NCBI GenBank assembly: GCA_014800685.1
Contig: JAAVFQ010000008.1
Span: 62,001-126,000 of the forward strand
DNA length: 64,000 bases
Direction of reading: 5' to 3'
DNA from: Bacteroidales bacterium
GTDB lineage: Bacteria; Bacteroidota; Bacteroidia; Bacteroidales; Muribaculaceae
The notes under the pieces are model-generated. The model was not told the DNA's origin and did no database searches. It saw only the letters and a program-made list of their open reading frames with translations. The translations under genes were made by a program, and so were the position numbers. Shown here piece by piece: positions 17,266-26,180 of the stretch (within the stretch, counting starts at the first letter, position 1; every line of letters starts with the position of its first letter).

Positions 17266-17387
17266 CCGCACAGGAATGCTTCACGCTCCTCTTCTTCTAC
17301 TTCAGTGGCATCTGCACCCTCCTGGGACTGCTGACTCTTGCCGCCTGCATACTCTTCGCTCTCCGCCGGCTCTTCCGCCACCGCTGA
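17262..17387 (+). CDS. Small membrane protein, 41 aa (micro-operon ORF 3)
   Basis: Starting at the ATGA overlap with ORF 2, it encodes MTAQECFTLLFFYFSG, then a hydrophobic helix (TLLGLLTLAACILFAL) and a basic end RRLFRHR. Topology is the same as the first two ORFs: helix, then cytoplasmic basic tail. It ends 23 bases before a perfect hairpin. Together the three look like small subunits or regulators of a membrane complex, but nothing in the sequence names the partner. Confidence 0.6.
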   Translation: MTAQECFTLLFFYFSGICTLLGLLTLAACILFALRRLFRHR

Positions 17388-17410
17388 GTGCCGCTTTTAC
17401 GATATATTAA

Positions 17411-17441
17411 CGGCACCGTGCCATAAGTTGGCACGGTGCCG
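17411..17441. terminator. Perfect 12-bp hairpin after the micro-operon
   Basis: CGGCACCGTGCC and GGCACGGTGCCG form a perfect stem with a 7-base loop. No T-run follows, and TAATTTTG (a possible -7 box) lies five bases beyond, so it could be a terminator, a processing signal or an operator. Confidence 0.6.
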
Positions 17442-17516
17442 TTCGTAATTTTGCATCATCGGAAAGGAGTCCGCACCCTCCGCCGCCAAAACAAAACAAG
17501 AAAAACATCACCGATT

Positions 17517-17828
17517 ATGCAGAGAAAAAAGAGATTCAACCCCGGCGACAGAATTTATACGCGCGTGATACTTCAGGGACGACAGGTGGCAGAATATGTG
17601 TTTGATTGCGTCTCGGGAATGTCTGAGCTCATCACAGCACTCCGCTATCGAACACGGGAGCTTCGCGGACTGGCCAGCATCTACGTGCGCAATATGACGG
17701 CCGGCTGGAGCATGGAGCAGCCACTGATGCTCTATCCGGGCCGTTATCCTCAGGGGAGCTCTCCCCAGACCGGAGCCTCACATCCCGCACCCGCTCCGGC
17801 AGCTTATCGCCGCTATATGGACTATTGA
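17517..17828 (+). CDS. Hypothetical protein, 103 aa
   Basis: The ORF track begins at 17436, but the ATG at 17517 (MQRKKRFNPGDRIYTR) follows a leader containing TAATTTTG, so I prefer it. The protein is basic at the start and has no signal peptide or membrane segment. A compact central part (VILQGRQVAEYVFDCVSGMSELI) is followed by a Pro/Ala-rich tail ending in YRRYMDY. Its end overlaps the convergent response-regulator gene by 7 bases. I do not recognise a family. Confidence 0.55.
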   Translation: MQRKKRFNPGDRIYTRVILQGRQVAEYVFDCVSGMSELITALRYRTRELRGLASIYVRNMTAGWSMEQPLMLYPGRYPQGSSPQTGASHPAPAPAAYRRYMDY

Positions 17829-18580
17829 GCCCCTTCGAGCGCTACAGGCCCTCCGGCCACGCTGTGTGTGCGCAGATACTCGGAAAACTTCTCTTTATAA
17901 GCATCCGAGACGGGGATGAATGTCTCTCCGAAGACGATGCGGGCACGGTCTACTATCGTAAGTTTGCTGAGATTAACTATATAAGACCTATGCACTCTCA
18001 TAAAGCGTTCGACGGGGAGCACCCCTTCGAGCTTTTTTAGATTGACAAGCGAGACTATGCTGAAGGGCTCGCGGTCAAGCACGAAGGTGACATAGTCGCG
18101 GCGTCCCTCTACATAAAGGATAGAATCAAGCGCTATCTGCACCGTCTTGTAGTCACTTTTCACTACGATGACATCCTTGACCAGAGCGCCGTTATGCTCA
18201 AGCGCATCCGACATCTTTTTCCATTCCACACCGCGATTGACAGCCCGCATAAAGTCGGCGAAGGCCACCGGCTTCAGCAGATAGTCCAGAGCATTAGCGG
18301 CAAAGGCCTGAAGGGCATACTGCTCGTATGCCGTCACATAAATTATGCGCGTAGAGCGCGGGGTGATCTGAGCGAGCTCTATGCCCCCTACGCATGGCAT
18401 ATTGATGTCAAGGAATATCAAATCTATCTCGCCGCTTACCACTTCGCGCACGGCATCCTGCGCAGATGCGTATGAGCCTACGAGGCTGAGCACCGGGACG
18501 CGCTCCACATAGTTCTGAATGAGTTCGCGAGCCAGAGGCTCGTCGTCTATTATTATTGTCTTGAGCTTGAGTTGATTCAT
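17822..18580 (-). CDS. LytTR-family response regulator
   Basis: A 252-residue two-component regulator. The receiver domain (1-120) has the acidic pair Asp12-Asp13, phospho-acceptor Asp58 (LIFLDINMP), a Thr in IYVTAYEQ and Lys in DYLLKP. The C-terminal LytTR DNA-binding domain (about 140-240) contains VVKSDYKTVQIALDSILYVEGRRDYV and FMRVHRSYIVN, which match the family well. It lies 62 bases downstream of its sensor kinase. A degenerate right end of the dispersed element lies between the two genes. Confidence 0.93.
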   Translation of the reverse strand: MNQLKLKTIIIDDEPLARELIQNYVERVPVLSLVGSYASAQDAVREVVSGEIDLIFLDINMPCVGGIELAQITPRSTRIIYVTAYEQYALQAFAANALDYLLKPVAFADFMRAVNRGVEWKKMSDALEHNGALVKDVIVVKSDYKTVQIALDSILYVEGRRDYVTFVLDREPFSIVSLVNLKKLEGVLPVERFMRVHRSYIVNLSKLTIVDRARIVFGETFIPVSDAYKEKFSEYLRTHSVAGGPVALEGAQ

Positions 18581-18587
18581 AAGTGAT

Positions 18588-18630
18588 GAGTAAATAAGTG
18601 AGATAATTAAGCGATAGATGTGAGAAAAAT
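18588..18630 (-). repeat. Dispersed element, partial right-end copy between kinase and regulator
   Basis: On the minus strand the sequence CTCACATCTATCGCTTAATT, followed by CTCACTTATTTA, matches the element right end (CTCACATATATCGTTTAATT). It occupies most of the gap and ends just before the response-regulator start. Confidence 0.5.
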
Positions 18631-18642
18631 CTATTTAATCTT

Positions 18643-19764
18643 TTATACGGAACTATGTGAAGCCGTTATTATGAGCCTGGCTGTGAAGATGCCATCTATG
18701 GCCTCGGTGACGAGCGTAGCCTTCTCGCCGTAGAGGAGAGAGAGCTGCTGGCGGATGTTGGCCAGGCCGATGCCGTGGGTGTTATATTGCGGCGGCAGGG
18801 GCGAGGGGGTTCCTCCGATGCGATAGGAATTGCGCACCACGAACTCCATGGTATCATTCTCTGCACGAAGGTCGATGTCAATGAAGGCACCGGCGGCCGA
18901 TTTGTCGCAATGCTTGAAGGCATTTTCTGTCAGAGTGAGAAGCACCAGCGGAGGGACGGTGATGTTATCATCCTCCGGCGGGGTAAGGCTCACGGTGAGC
19001 GGAAATCCCGACTCAAGACGCAGCCGCGAGAGAGCGATAAAGTCTCTGACCACTTCGGTCTCACGCCTGACGGAGACCTCGTTGACGTTTGACTCATGAA
19101 TAAGATAGCGCAGCATGGCGCTGAGGTCAAGGATAGCCTTCCCGGCACGCTCCGAAGAGATGGAGGTAAGAGCATAAATGTTGTTGAGGGTATTGAAAAG
19201 GAAGTGGGGATTGAGCTGCGTGCGCAGGTATTTCAGCTCGAAAGCCTGCACATTAGCCTCCGAAAGCAGACGCCGCTGCAGCAGATATTCCCGCTCTTCA
19301 TGCACTCTGATAGCATAAGCGAGCGCCACGGCCAGCACGAGATAGAGAAGGTCGCGGAAAAGAAAAGATATCCGCGGAGGGCCGGGGGGAGGGGCCATAT
19401 CTCCACATTTGGGCGCGCACCGCGCATGATGAATTTCCTTAATGAGACTGCCCACCTCAAGCGAGGCATACACGAAAAAGACCGTCAGCAGAAGATTCCA
19501 TCCGAAGAAGAGCCACGCTTTTTTTTCCGTAAGCGCACGAGGCACTATCAGATAATAATTTATGCAGAAGGCTACGACGCATAGCACCGGGATAGCCAGT
19601 CTTAACGAATCAAAATCCTTCTCTTCTGAGGAAGTCCAGGAAAACTCCAGCACCTGCGGCAGAATGAAGAGTGCCGCGATGAGAAAGATTATGATGAGAG
19701 ACCGTATGCTTCTGGAGCGCACTTTTATCTCTTCGGAGGGTGTGACGATATATTTTTCGCTCAT
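18643..19764 (-). CDS. LytS-type sensor histidine kinase (His_kinase family)
   Basis: A 373-residue inner-membrane kinase with four predicted helices (about 22-40, 56-76, 83-102 and 134-154). The His_kinase domain has the phospho-acceptor His187 in QLNPHFLFNTLN, and the ATPase domain shows LTENAFKHC and GIGLANIRQQL. The predicted periplasmic loop between helices 3 and 4 carries HHARCAPKC (112-120) and a PPPGPP run. That loop could bind metal or sense redox state, which is inference. The signal is otherwise unknown. It is co-transcribed with the LytTR regulator. Confidence 0.92.
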   Translation of the reverse strand: MSEKYIVTPSEEIKVRSRSIRSLIIIFLIAALFILPQVLEFSWTSSEEKDFDSLRLAIPVLCVVAFCINYYLIVPRALTEKKAWLFFGWNLLLTVFFVYASLEVGSLIKEIHHARCAPKCGDMAPPPGPPRISFLFRDLLYLVLAVALAYAIRVHEEREYLLQRRLLSEANVQAFELKYLRTQLNPHFLFNTLNNIYALTSISSERAGKAILDLSAMLRYLIHESNVNEVSVRRETEVVRDFIALSRLRLESGFPLTVSLTPPEDDNITVPPLVLLTLTENAFKHCDKSAAGAFIDIDLRAENDTMEFVVRNSYRIGGTPSPLPPQYNTHGIGLANIRQQLSLLYGEKATLVTEAIDGIFTARLIITASHSSV

Positions 19765-19816
19765 TGTCTGAGTATTAACTGAGGCCGGAGGGCCGGTATT
19801 CTACCGTTTTGGGCGG

Positions 19817-19848
19817 TAAAGATAGACATAAATCCTTTAATATCCAAA
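19817..19848 (-). promoter_or_regulatory. Promoter for the two-component operon
   Basis: On the minus strand TTTG (19848-19845) and TATCTTTA (19824-19817, one base off consensus) are spaced by 20 bases, about 53 bases before the kinase start. Confidence 0.6.
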
Positions 19849-20016
19849 CGCCCTTTCCCCTACTCTTTTAAAGGTTATAACTTTTCAAGCCAAACGCCAA
19901 TATTTATCCACCCAACCGCTGCATTATTAATTTTTTTTAAGAAAAAGAGATATTCCTCACGCCACTTCTCATAGCATGGCACACAATAAGACGTAAAGCG
20001 CCGACGTTATCCTCTT

Positions 20017-21453
20017 ATGGCTTTCAACAGTTTTAATTTCTGGCTGATATTTCCGCTTGTCTTCATCATTTTCTGGCTGATACCGAAAAGGTATGTAAAA
20101 GCCAGAAACGCTTATCTGATACTGGTGAGCTATGCTCTCTACATGAACTGGAAGCCTGCGTTTGCCCTTGTGCTTCTTTACGTCACGCTCGTCACATATT
20201 ATGGTGCCCGACTTGTCTATCCACGCACTGTGACCCGACGTCCTCTGCGGCTCTGCGTCATCATCACGCTTCTGGCCGCCGGGCCCCTCGTGCTTTTCAA
20301 ATATTATAATTTCGTCAACGACAACATCACCTCGCTCCTCTCCTCCGCCGGATTGCATTTCGCCCTCCCCGGACTCAACTGGGCCATTCCGGTGGGTATC
20401 TCCTTCTTCACCTTTCAGGCTCTCGGATATTTCTTCGACGTATATCGCGGACGCGAGCTCCCCGAAAAGTCTCTTCCAGACTATATGCTCTTCTGCTCCT
20501 TCTTTCCGCAGACAGCCTCCGGACCTATATCCACCACTGCCGAGCTCATGCCTCAGCTCAAGAGAGAAGTCTCTTTCGACTATCATCAGGCCATCGAAGG
20601 TCTGAGGTTAGTGCTTTGGGGGCTGGTGCTGAAATGCGTTGTGGCTGACCGTCTCGGGCTTTATGTAGACACCGTTATGGCCCACTACGAGCACTTCTCC
20701 TCCCTTAACTGCTTCTGGGCCGCTATCCTCTACACTCTGCAGATATATGGAGATTTCGCCGGATACTCACTGATGGCCGTCGGCATCGCAAAGACCCTCG
20801 GTTTTAATCTCACCGACAATTTCCGTCGCCCCTATTTCGCCGACAGCATCACGGAGTTCTGGCGCCGATGGCATATCACTCTCACCCGCTGGCTCACCAC
20901 TCACGTCTATATCCCTCTGGGTGGAAGCCGATGCTCCAAGACCAGACAGTATGCCAATGTGATGACCACCTTCCTCGTCTCCGGACTATGGCATGGTGCC
21001 AACTGGACTTTCATCATCTGGGGCTCTCTGCACGGATGCGCACAGATAGCCGAAAAGGCTCTCGGCCTTGACCCGAAAGGGAAGCTGAGCGCCCATCCGG
21101 CCATCAGGAAGTTCAGGCCGGTGAGGATTATCATCACCTTCCTGATAGTGACCTTCGCATGGATATTCTTCAGAATGCCCACTCTGGCTGACGCCATAGC
21201 CTTCATCGGACGCATATTCTCCGGGATACCCGGAGGAGAATTCATGGAGAAAGCCTCCAATACAGACCGTCTCCTCACCCTCTTTGCCATCTGCCTGCTC
21301 TTTGCCGCTGAAGCCCGCCGGGAATATCTGTCAGAACGACTCTCGGCGCTCGACTCTCCCAAGGCACGCTGGATAACCTGCATGTCGCTTTTCTGCATAC
21401 TGCTCTGCATGGGAGTCCTCGACTCCGGTTCTTTCATCTACGTCAACTTCTGA
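20017..21453 (+). CDS. MBOAT family O-acyltransferase (AlgI-like)
   Basis: A 478-residue multi-pass membrane protein of the membrane-bound O-acyltransferase family. The conserved catalytic histidine lies in SGLWHGANWTFIIWG, and AlgI-type segments GISFFTFQALGYFFDVYRG, QTASGPI and FWRRWHITLTRWL are present. Such proteins move acyl groups across the membrane to modify exported polysaccharide or cell-wall sugars. The next gene, an SGNH-hydrolase-like protein, is the usual periplasmic partner. The acceptor polymer cannot be identified. Confidence 0.93.
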   Translation: MAFNSFNFWLIFPLVFIIFWLIPKRYVKARNAYLILVSYALYMNWKPAFALVLLYVTLVTYYGARLVYPRTVTRRPLRLCVIITLLAAGPLVLFKYYNFVNDNITSLLSSAGLHFALPGLNWAIPVGISFFTFQALGYFFDVYRGRELPEKSLPDYMLFCSFFPQTASGPISTTAELMPQLKREVSFDYHQAIEGLRLVLWGLVLKCVVADRLGLYVDTVMAHYEHFSSLNCFWAAILYTLQIYGDFAGYSLMAVGIAKTLGFNLTDNFRRPYFADSITEFWRRWHITLTRWLTTHVYIPLGGSRCSKTRQYANVMTTFLVSGLWHGANWTFIIWGSLHGCAQIAEKALGLDPKGKLSAHPAIRKFRPVRIIITFLIVTFAWIFFRMPTLADAIAFIGRIFSGIPGGEFMEKASNTDRLLTLFAICLLFAAEARREYLSERLSALDSPKARWITCMSLFCILLCMGVLDSGSFIYVNF

Positions 21454-21466
21454 GGATTCTATAGTC

Positions 21467-22372
21467 ATGAAACGCTTCATAAAGACAATACTGATATTCT
21501 TCGCAGCCATTGCCATAGCCGACATAGCCTTCGGAGCATTATGCCGCTATTTCAGCAAACACGCTCGCGGCGGCGACACTCATAATCAGTATGTCACCAC
21601 AATGATTCAGCAGGCCCCCGTCATCATCATGGGCTCATCAAGAGCTGCCCGCCACTACAATCCGGCAATTCTCGCCGACACTCTCGGCAGAGAGGTCTGG
21701 AACTGCGGGTTGGACGGCAACGGACTCCTTTTTCAATATGGAAGGCTACGGTTGCTGCTGGAAAGATATACGCCTCAGACAATTATCTATGACGTCATCC
21801 CGGCCTTTGACATCCGCGAAGAGGATAATCTTAAGGCTATTAAATGGCTTAACAGATGGGCTGACCATGCCGTGCTCGATTCTCTGATAGACGACGTGGA
21901 TCCGGCCGAACGGATCAAACTCCTCTCATCCTTCTACAGATATAATACCTCTTTCCTTCACATGGCTAAGGATAATGTCGGCTCTCCTCAGATATTTGAC
22001 CACGGCTTCCTGCCCTTTTACGATCGAATGGACTATGACGGTAAGGGTCCCGATGACAAACCTTCCGTCTGGCAACCGCTGAAGCGCGAATATTTTGAAA
22101 AATTCATCAACCTCTGCCGGGAGAAAAACATCCACCTCATTGTGGTATATTCACCCTGGTATAAAGCCCGCTCCAACCGGTCGCTCGAACCGGTCACCAC
22201 ACTCTGCCGTGAGAAAGGGGTGCCCGTCATAGACCACTATGCCGATCCGGATTGGGTGACAGCGCGGGAAATGTTTGCCGACCCTTCTCATCTTAATGAC
22301 CGTGGCGCCGATGCCTTCTCAAGCCAAATAGCATCTGAGATTAAGAAGGTAGAAACCTCAACGTATAAGTAA
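21467..22372 (+). CDS. SGNH-hydrolase-like periplasmic partner of MBOAT (DHHW/AlgJ-type)
   Basis: A 301-residue protein with an N-terminal signal-anchor helix (residues 4-20) and a periplasmic SGNH-like domain. The serine block is IIMGSSRAARHYNP and the C-terminal Asp/His block is DPSHLNDRGA, so a Ser-Asp-His triad is likely intact. It begins 13 bases after the MBOAT stop. In AlgI-AlgJ/AlgX and PatA-PatB pairs the second protein transfers the acyl group to the polymer, which is the inferred role here. Confidence 0.82.
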   Translation: MKRFIKTILIFFAAIAIADIAFGALCRYFSKHARGGDTHNQYVTTMIQQAPVIIMGSSRAARHYNPAILADTLGREVWNCGLDGNGLLFQYGRLRLLLERYTPQTIIYDVIPAFDIREEDNLKAIKWLNRWADHAVLDSLIDDVDPAERIKLLSSFYRYNTSFLHMAKDNVGSPQIFDHGFLPFYDRMDYDGKGPDDKPSVWQPLKREYFEKFINLCREKNIHLIVVYSPWYKARSNRSLEPVTTLCREKGVPVIDHYADPDWVTAREMFADPSHLNDRGADAFSSQIASEIKKVETSTYK

Positions 22373-22400
22373 CCCCCCACGCTCCAAAAAAACAATCATC

Positions 22401-22814
22401 ATGGGAAGAGTGCTTGCCATAGACTATGGTCAGAAAAGATGCGGAATAGCCGTCACTGACATTCTTAAAATATCTGCCAACGGACTCCCCACACAGTCCA
22501 CACCCAAACTGCTGGATTTCCTGAAGGAATACTGCGCAAGCGAGGATGTGGAGTGCATAATAGTAGGCTATCCGCGCACCCTCTCGGGAGAAGACTCCGA
22601 CAGCATGCGATATATCAGACCCTTTATGGGAAGACTCAGGAAGGCATTTCCGGAAAAACGCATAGAGATGAGCGACGAGCGATTCACGTCTTCCATAGCT
22701 CACCGCGAGATGATAGCCGGAGGATTCACTCGCTCTCAAAGACGCGAAAAGGGACGCGCAGATGAGATGGCAGCCGTCATCATTCTCACCGACTGGCTAC
22801 AGGCCCACTGCTGA
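22401..22814 (+). CDS. ruvX: Holliday junction resolvase-like protein RuvX/YqgF
   Basis: A 137-residue RNase H-fold nuclease (YqgF), linked to pre-16S rRNA 5' end processing in E. coli and described as a putative Holliday junction resolvase. Family motifs are present: MGRVLAIDYGQKRCGIAV with the first catalytic Asp, IIVGYPRTLSGEDSD, DERFTSS, and a final acidic DEMAAVIILTDWL. Length is normal. It is a plus-strand gene 28 bases after the SGNH gene and convergent with relA, with only about 40 bases between stops. Confidence 0.92.
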   Translation: MGRVLAIDYGQKRCGIAVTDILKISANGLPTQSTPKLLDFLKEYCASEDVECIIVGYPRTLSGEDSDSMRYIRPFMGRLRKAFPEKRIEMSDERFTSSIAHREMIAGGFTRSQRREKGRADEMAAVIILTDWLQAHC

Positions 22815-22855
22815 CTCTGCGTGTCATAAATTTTTCATTTTCCCACGCCCTGACT

Positions 22856-25075
22856 TCAACTCCTGGTCACCTCTTTCACGCCCTTTACTGTCTTTATTTT
22901 GCGTATTAGCGAATTGAGGCCGTTAACATCCTCAATGCCTATCACCAGATAGCCGTTGAAGAGCCCATCATGCGAATCTATCGAAATATTGCGCAGTGTG
23001 CATCCCTTCTCTTTGGAGATGATAGAAGTGATATTGGTGACTATGCCAATGTCGTCATTACCGATGATACGCAGCGTCACAGGGCGGCTCCCTGAAGAGT
23101 TGCCGTTCCAGTCTACTTTTATTATCCTGTAAGGATACCTACGGCGGATGTTGGCTGCATTGGGGCAGTCTGTGCGATGAATTTTCACTACTCCATCGCT
23201 GCTGATAAATCCGAACACCGGGTCGCCATTGATAGGCGCACAGCATTTGGCAAACTTATAAGAAAGACCCTTGATAGATTTCTCCCCTATTATAAGCACC
23301 TCCTGAGAGGGAGCTTCCTGCTCCTCGGTGTGCAGCTCAAAGTCTTCGGCCGAGGCGCGCGACTCCGGCACGGATGCAGGGGCCGCTATTTCGCAATAGT
23401 CGGAAAGAAACCGCTGCACGTCAATCTTCTCATCGGCCAGGTCTGCGAAAAAATCATTGGAAAACTTATAGCCCGACTTCTTGATAAACTTCATCAGAAG
23501 CGCTTCGTCGAGTTCGAGCTTACGATTTTTGGCTCTGCGCTCAAGGAGCTCGCGGCCGAGCGTGGCCTTGTTGATTTTCGACTCATTAAGCGACTGGCGG
23601 ATTTTATTGCGGGCCTTCGAAGTGACCACTATGCCGAGCCAATCCTGCTTCGGAGTCTGCTGCGAAGAGGTCAGAATCTCCACAGTGTCGCCGTTGGCTA
23701 TCTTATAGTTGATTTTTTCATGACGCGAATTGACTATGGCTCCCGCGCAGTGCGAACCCACATTGCTGTGTATCTGGAAGGCGAAATCGAGCACAGTGGA
23801 TCCCTTAGGAAGACGGAAGAGGTCGCCCTTAGGTGTGAAGGCATACACCTCTTTACCGTAAGGATCGCTCTTCAGATTACGCATGAGCTGCATAGGGCCG
23901 GAATCGGCACTCTCCAGAATGTCACGGATATTATTCATCCACTGGTCAGTGCTATCGCTCTTCACCCCCTTATATCTCCAATGAGCGGCAAGTCCCTTTT
24001 CAGCCACAAGGTCCATACGCCGGGTGCGAAACTGAACCTCTACCCAACGATGGCCCGGCCCCATGACCGTAGCATGAAGAGACTCGTAGCCATTACTCTT
24101 CGGAATGGAAATCCAGTCTTTCATTCTGGAGGGATTGGCAGTATACATATCGGCGAGAATAGAATAGGCGAGCCAGCAGTCGCTCTTCTCCTTCTCGCGG
24201 GGAGTGTCTATGATGACGCGGATGGCAAAGAGGTCATAGATGCCATTTATATCCACCTTCTGCTTCTTCATCTTGGCCCAGATGGAGGAGATGGACTTTG
24301 TGCGCCCCTTGATGTCGAATTTGAGGCCGGCAGCCTCCAGCCGCTCCTTGACGGGAGCGATAAACTCTGCTATATACTTCTCCCTACTCGCTTTAGTCTG
24401 ATTGAGCTTGTCGGCTATCTGAGAGTATATTTCACGGTTAGTGTATTTGAGTGATAAATCTTCCAGCTCCCCTTTGATTTTATAAAGGCCGAGACGATGT
24501 GCAAGCTGGGCATAGAGGAAGTTGGCCTCAAAAGCTACGTCGCGCACCCAAGCCTCATCCGGGTGATGATTGATAGAGCGCATGAGCACCAGATTATGCA
24601 CTATCATAATGATAATGACACGGATGTCTTCGGCCAGCGAGACGAGAAGGCCACGGAAGTTATCCTGATGCACGGCATTATTGCGCGAACTATATTTTAT
24701 CACCTTCTGCATGCCCTTTATAAGGCCGCCGATGTCATCACCCCAATCATTTATCACCTCCTCTACCGTCAGCAATCCTTCATCTACGAAGGGGAAGAAG
24801 AGTATGGCAAGCAGAATATTCCTGTCGGCATCAATCTTCTCGGCGAAGAGACGGATGGTCTCGAGCGTAGAGATAGCATTGCAGACGCCATGCTCATCAT
24901 GCTTTCGCTCCGAAGCAGGCATGAGCCTTCTTAAAGAATCCCCAAGACTCCGACGCTCCGGGAGAGTCAGATTCTTGCTGATATAAGGATGCACGCTGCG
25001 CATCAGCGAGCGCACACGTGCCCTTTCGGTCTCCGAAAGCGATTCGCTCAGGGAGTATATAGGTTCATAGGTCAT
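22856..25075 (-). CDS. relA: RelA/SpoT-family (p)ppGpp synthetase with degenerate HD domain
   Basis: A long RSH protein of 739 residues using the ATG at 25075 (MTYEPIYSL). The track start at 25174 would overlap the upstream gene. The synthetase domain is intact: DLFAIRV, RMKDWISIPKSNGYESLHATV, EVQFRT and AEKGLAAHW. TGS (EVYAFTPKGDLFRLPKGSTV) and C-terminal ACT domains follow. In the N-terminal HD domain the usual LLHDVVED block reads LFFPFVDE (92-99), so the hydrolase His-Asp pair is lost. It is therefore probably a synthetase-only stringent response enzyme, with another RSH elsewhere acting as hydrolase. Confidence 0.9.
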   Translation of the reverse strand: MTYEPIYSLSESLSETERARVRSLMRSVHPYISKNLTLPERRSLGDSLRRLMPASERKHDEHGVCNAISTLETIRLFAEKIDADRNILLAILFFPFVDEGLLTVEEVINDWGDDIGGLIKGMQKVIKYSSRNNAVHQDNFRGLLVSLAEDIRVIIIMIVHNLVLMRSINHHPDEAWVRDVAFEANFLYAQLAHRLGLYKIKGELEDLSLKYTNREIYSQIADKLNQTKASREKYIAEFIAPVKERLEAAGLKFDIKGRTKSISSIWAKMKKQKVDINGIYDLFAIRVIIDTPREKEKSDCWLAYSILADMYTANPSRMKDWISIPKSNGYESLHATVMGPGHRWVEVQFRTRRMDLVAEKGLAAHWRYKGVKSDSTDQWMNNIRDILESADSGPMQLMRNLKSDPYGKEVYAFTPKGDLFRLPKGSTVLDFAFQIHSNVGSHCAGAIVNSRHEKINYKIANGDTVEILTSSQQTPKQDWLGIVVTSKARNKIRQSLNESKINKATLGRELLERRAKNRKLELDEALLMKFIKKSGYKFSNDFFADLADEKIDVQRFLSDYCEIAAPASVPESRASAEDFELHTEEQEAPSQEVLIIGEKSIKGLSYKFAKCCAPINGDPVFGFISSDGVVKIHRTDCPNAANIRRRYPYRIIKVDWNGNSSGSRPVTLRIIGNDDIGIVTNITSIISKEKGCTLRNISIDSHDGLFNGYLVIGIEDVNGLNSLIRKIKTVKGVKEVTRS

Positions 25076-25127
25076 GTCGGTATCAATTATATAGGCAATA
25101 GAGGAGAGATCGGTAGAGAATAAGGCA

Positions 25128-26180
25128 TCAGGGATGAGAGCGTATGAAACTGAAGATAGTATCGTATGCTGCATTTCTCACCGGCTCGCGGCTGAGAATG
25201 AGGTCATGCAGACCGGAGTCTATAGTGCAGACCACACGATCATGTCCGAGTTTTTCCCCTCGCTTCTGAAGCATTTCAGGGTCGAGCACGGCATCGCCAT
25301 TCTGGAAATCAGGCTCCCAGTTGCAACCCTCGATATGCTTGCTGGAATGCATCACCAGAATCGGGACCACAATGTGGGAGGCATTCTTCATAAGCTGAGA
25401 CTGCGCCCTGCTGATAGCCCTTATCCAGCTCATCGTCACGGGAGGAGAATAGATCATCTTCCAGTCGGTGTTATATTCCCATTCGCCATGATACTCTTTG
25501 AGAAGGCTGTATGCATAGCCGTCACAATGCCCCTGAGGGATTTTAACATTCTTGGTCACCGCGCCGCAAGCACTTATGACAGGGATGAGGCATTTCCGAT
25601 AGAAGGCATTGAAATCCCACTCCAAAAAGGGAGAATCAGTCACTACCCTCTTCACCCCGACTCTCGCACCCCTCTCGGATGCGAAAAGGGCCACGGTAAG
25701 ACCACCGGTGCTGTGGCCGCCGAGCGTAATGTCGGTGATGCCATCTCTTCTCATCTGAGCGAGAGCAGAGTCGATGTCCTGAAAATATTCCTGCTGGCGA
25801 CGGATATTGAAAGGATATTGCCAGGGCTCAAGGCTCCGGCCATAGCGCCGCAGGTCTACGGCATAGAAATGATAACCGGAATCCACAAACCGCTCTCCCA
25901 TCTCCTTCTGGAAGAAATAATCATTAAAGCCGTGGATATAGAGAAATCCCTTTCTGGAAGGCGACTTGGCAAGTTTTCGCACTATTGTGCTTCTGCATGG
26001 TCCATCGAATGCTTCCCCCTGATTCACATATCGGGCCTCATAACCTTCAAGGATGTCTGGATGCCACGCAGTGTCAGTAGTCGCTCTCTTAGGGCCCTTA
26101 TATTTTTCCCCTGAAGCCGACCCGCCGAAACATATCACAATGGCTAAAAATGCGGGAACAAGAAGAAGTAGTCTTTTCAT
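25128..26180 (-). CDS. Secreted alpha/beta hydrolase (serine aminopeptidase S33-like)
   Basis: A 350-residue protein with an N-terminal signal peptide (MKRLLLLVPAFLAIVICFGG). The alpha/beta hydrolase features are the oxyanion region FLYIHGFNDYF, the nucleophile elbow GGHSTGG, the acid region VPILVMHSSKHIEG, and a C-terminal His in DSGLHDLI. This is the monoacylglycerol lipase/S33 type, and the substrate is unknown. It ends 52 bases before the RelA-type gene on the same strand, so the two may share a transcript. Confidence 0.85.
   Translation of the reverse strand: MKRLLLLVPAFLAIVICFGGSASGEKYKGPKRATTDTAWHPDILEGYEARYVNQGEAFDGPCRSTIVRKLAKSPSRKGFLYIHGFNDYFFQKEMGERFVDSGYHFYAVDLRRYGRSLEPWQYPFNIRRQQEYFQDIDSALAQMRRDGITDITLGGHSTGGLTVALFASERGARVGVKRVVTDSPFLEWDFNAFYRKCLIPVISACGAVTKNVKIPQGHCDGYAYSLLKEYHGEWEYNTDWKMIYSPPVTMSWIRAISRAQSQLMKNASHIVVPILVMHSSKHIEGCNWEPDFQNGDAVLDPEMLQKRGEKLGHDRVVCTIDSGLHDLILSREPVRNAAYDTIFSFIRSHP

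Noticed and set aside
23177-24454. 425-aa plus-strand ORF opposite the RelA-type gene
   Set aside because: It lies entirely inside a well-supported RSH coding region and its translation has no domain pattern.
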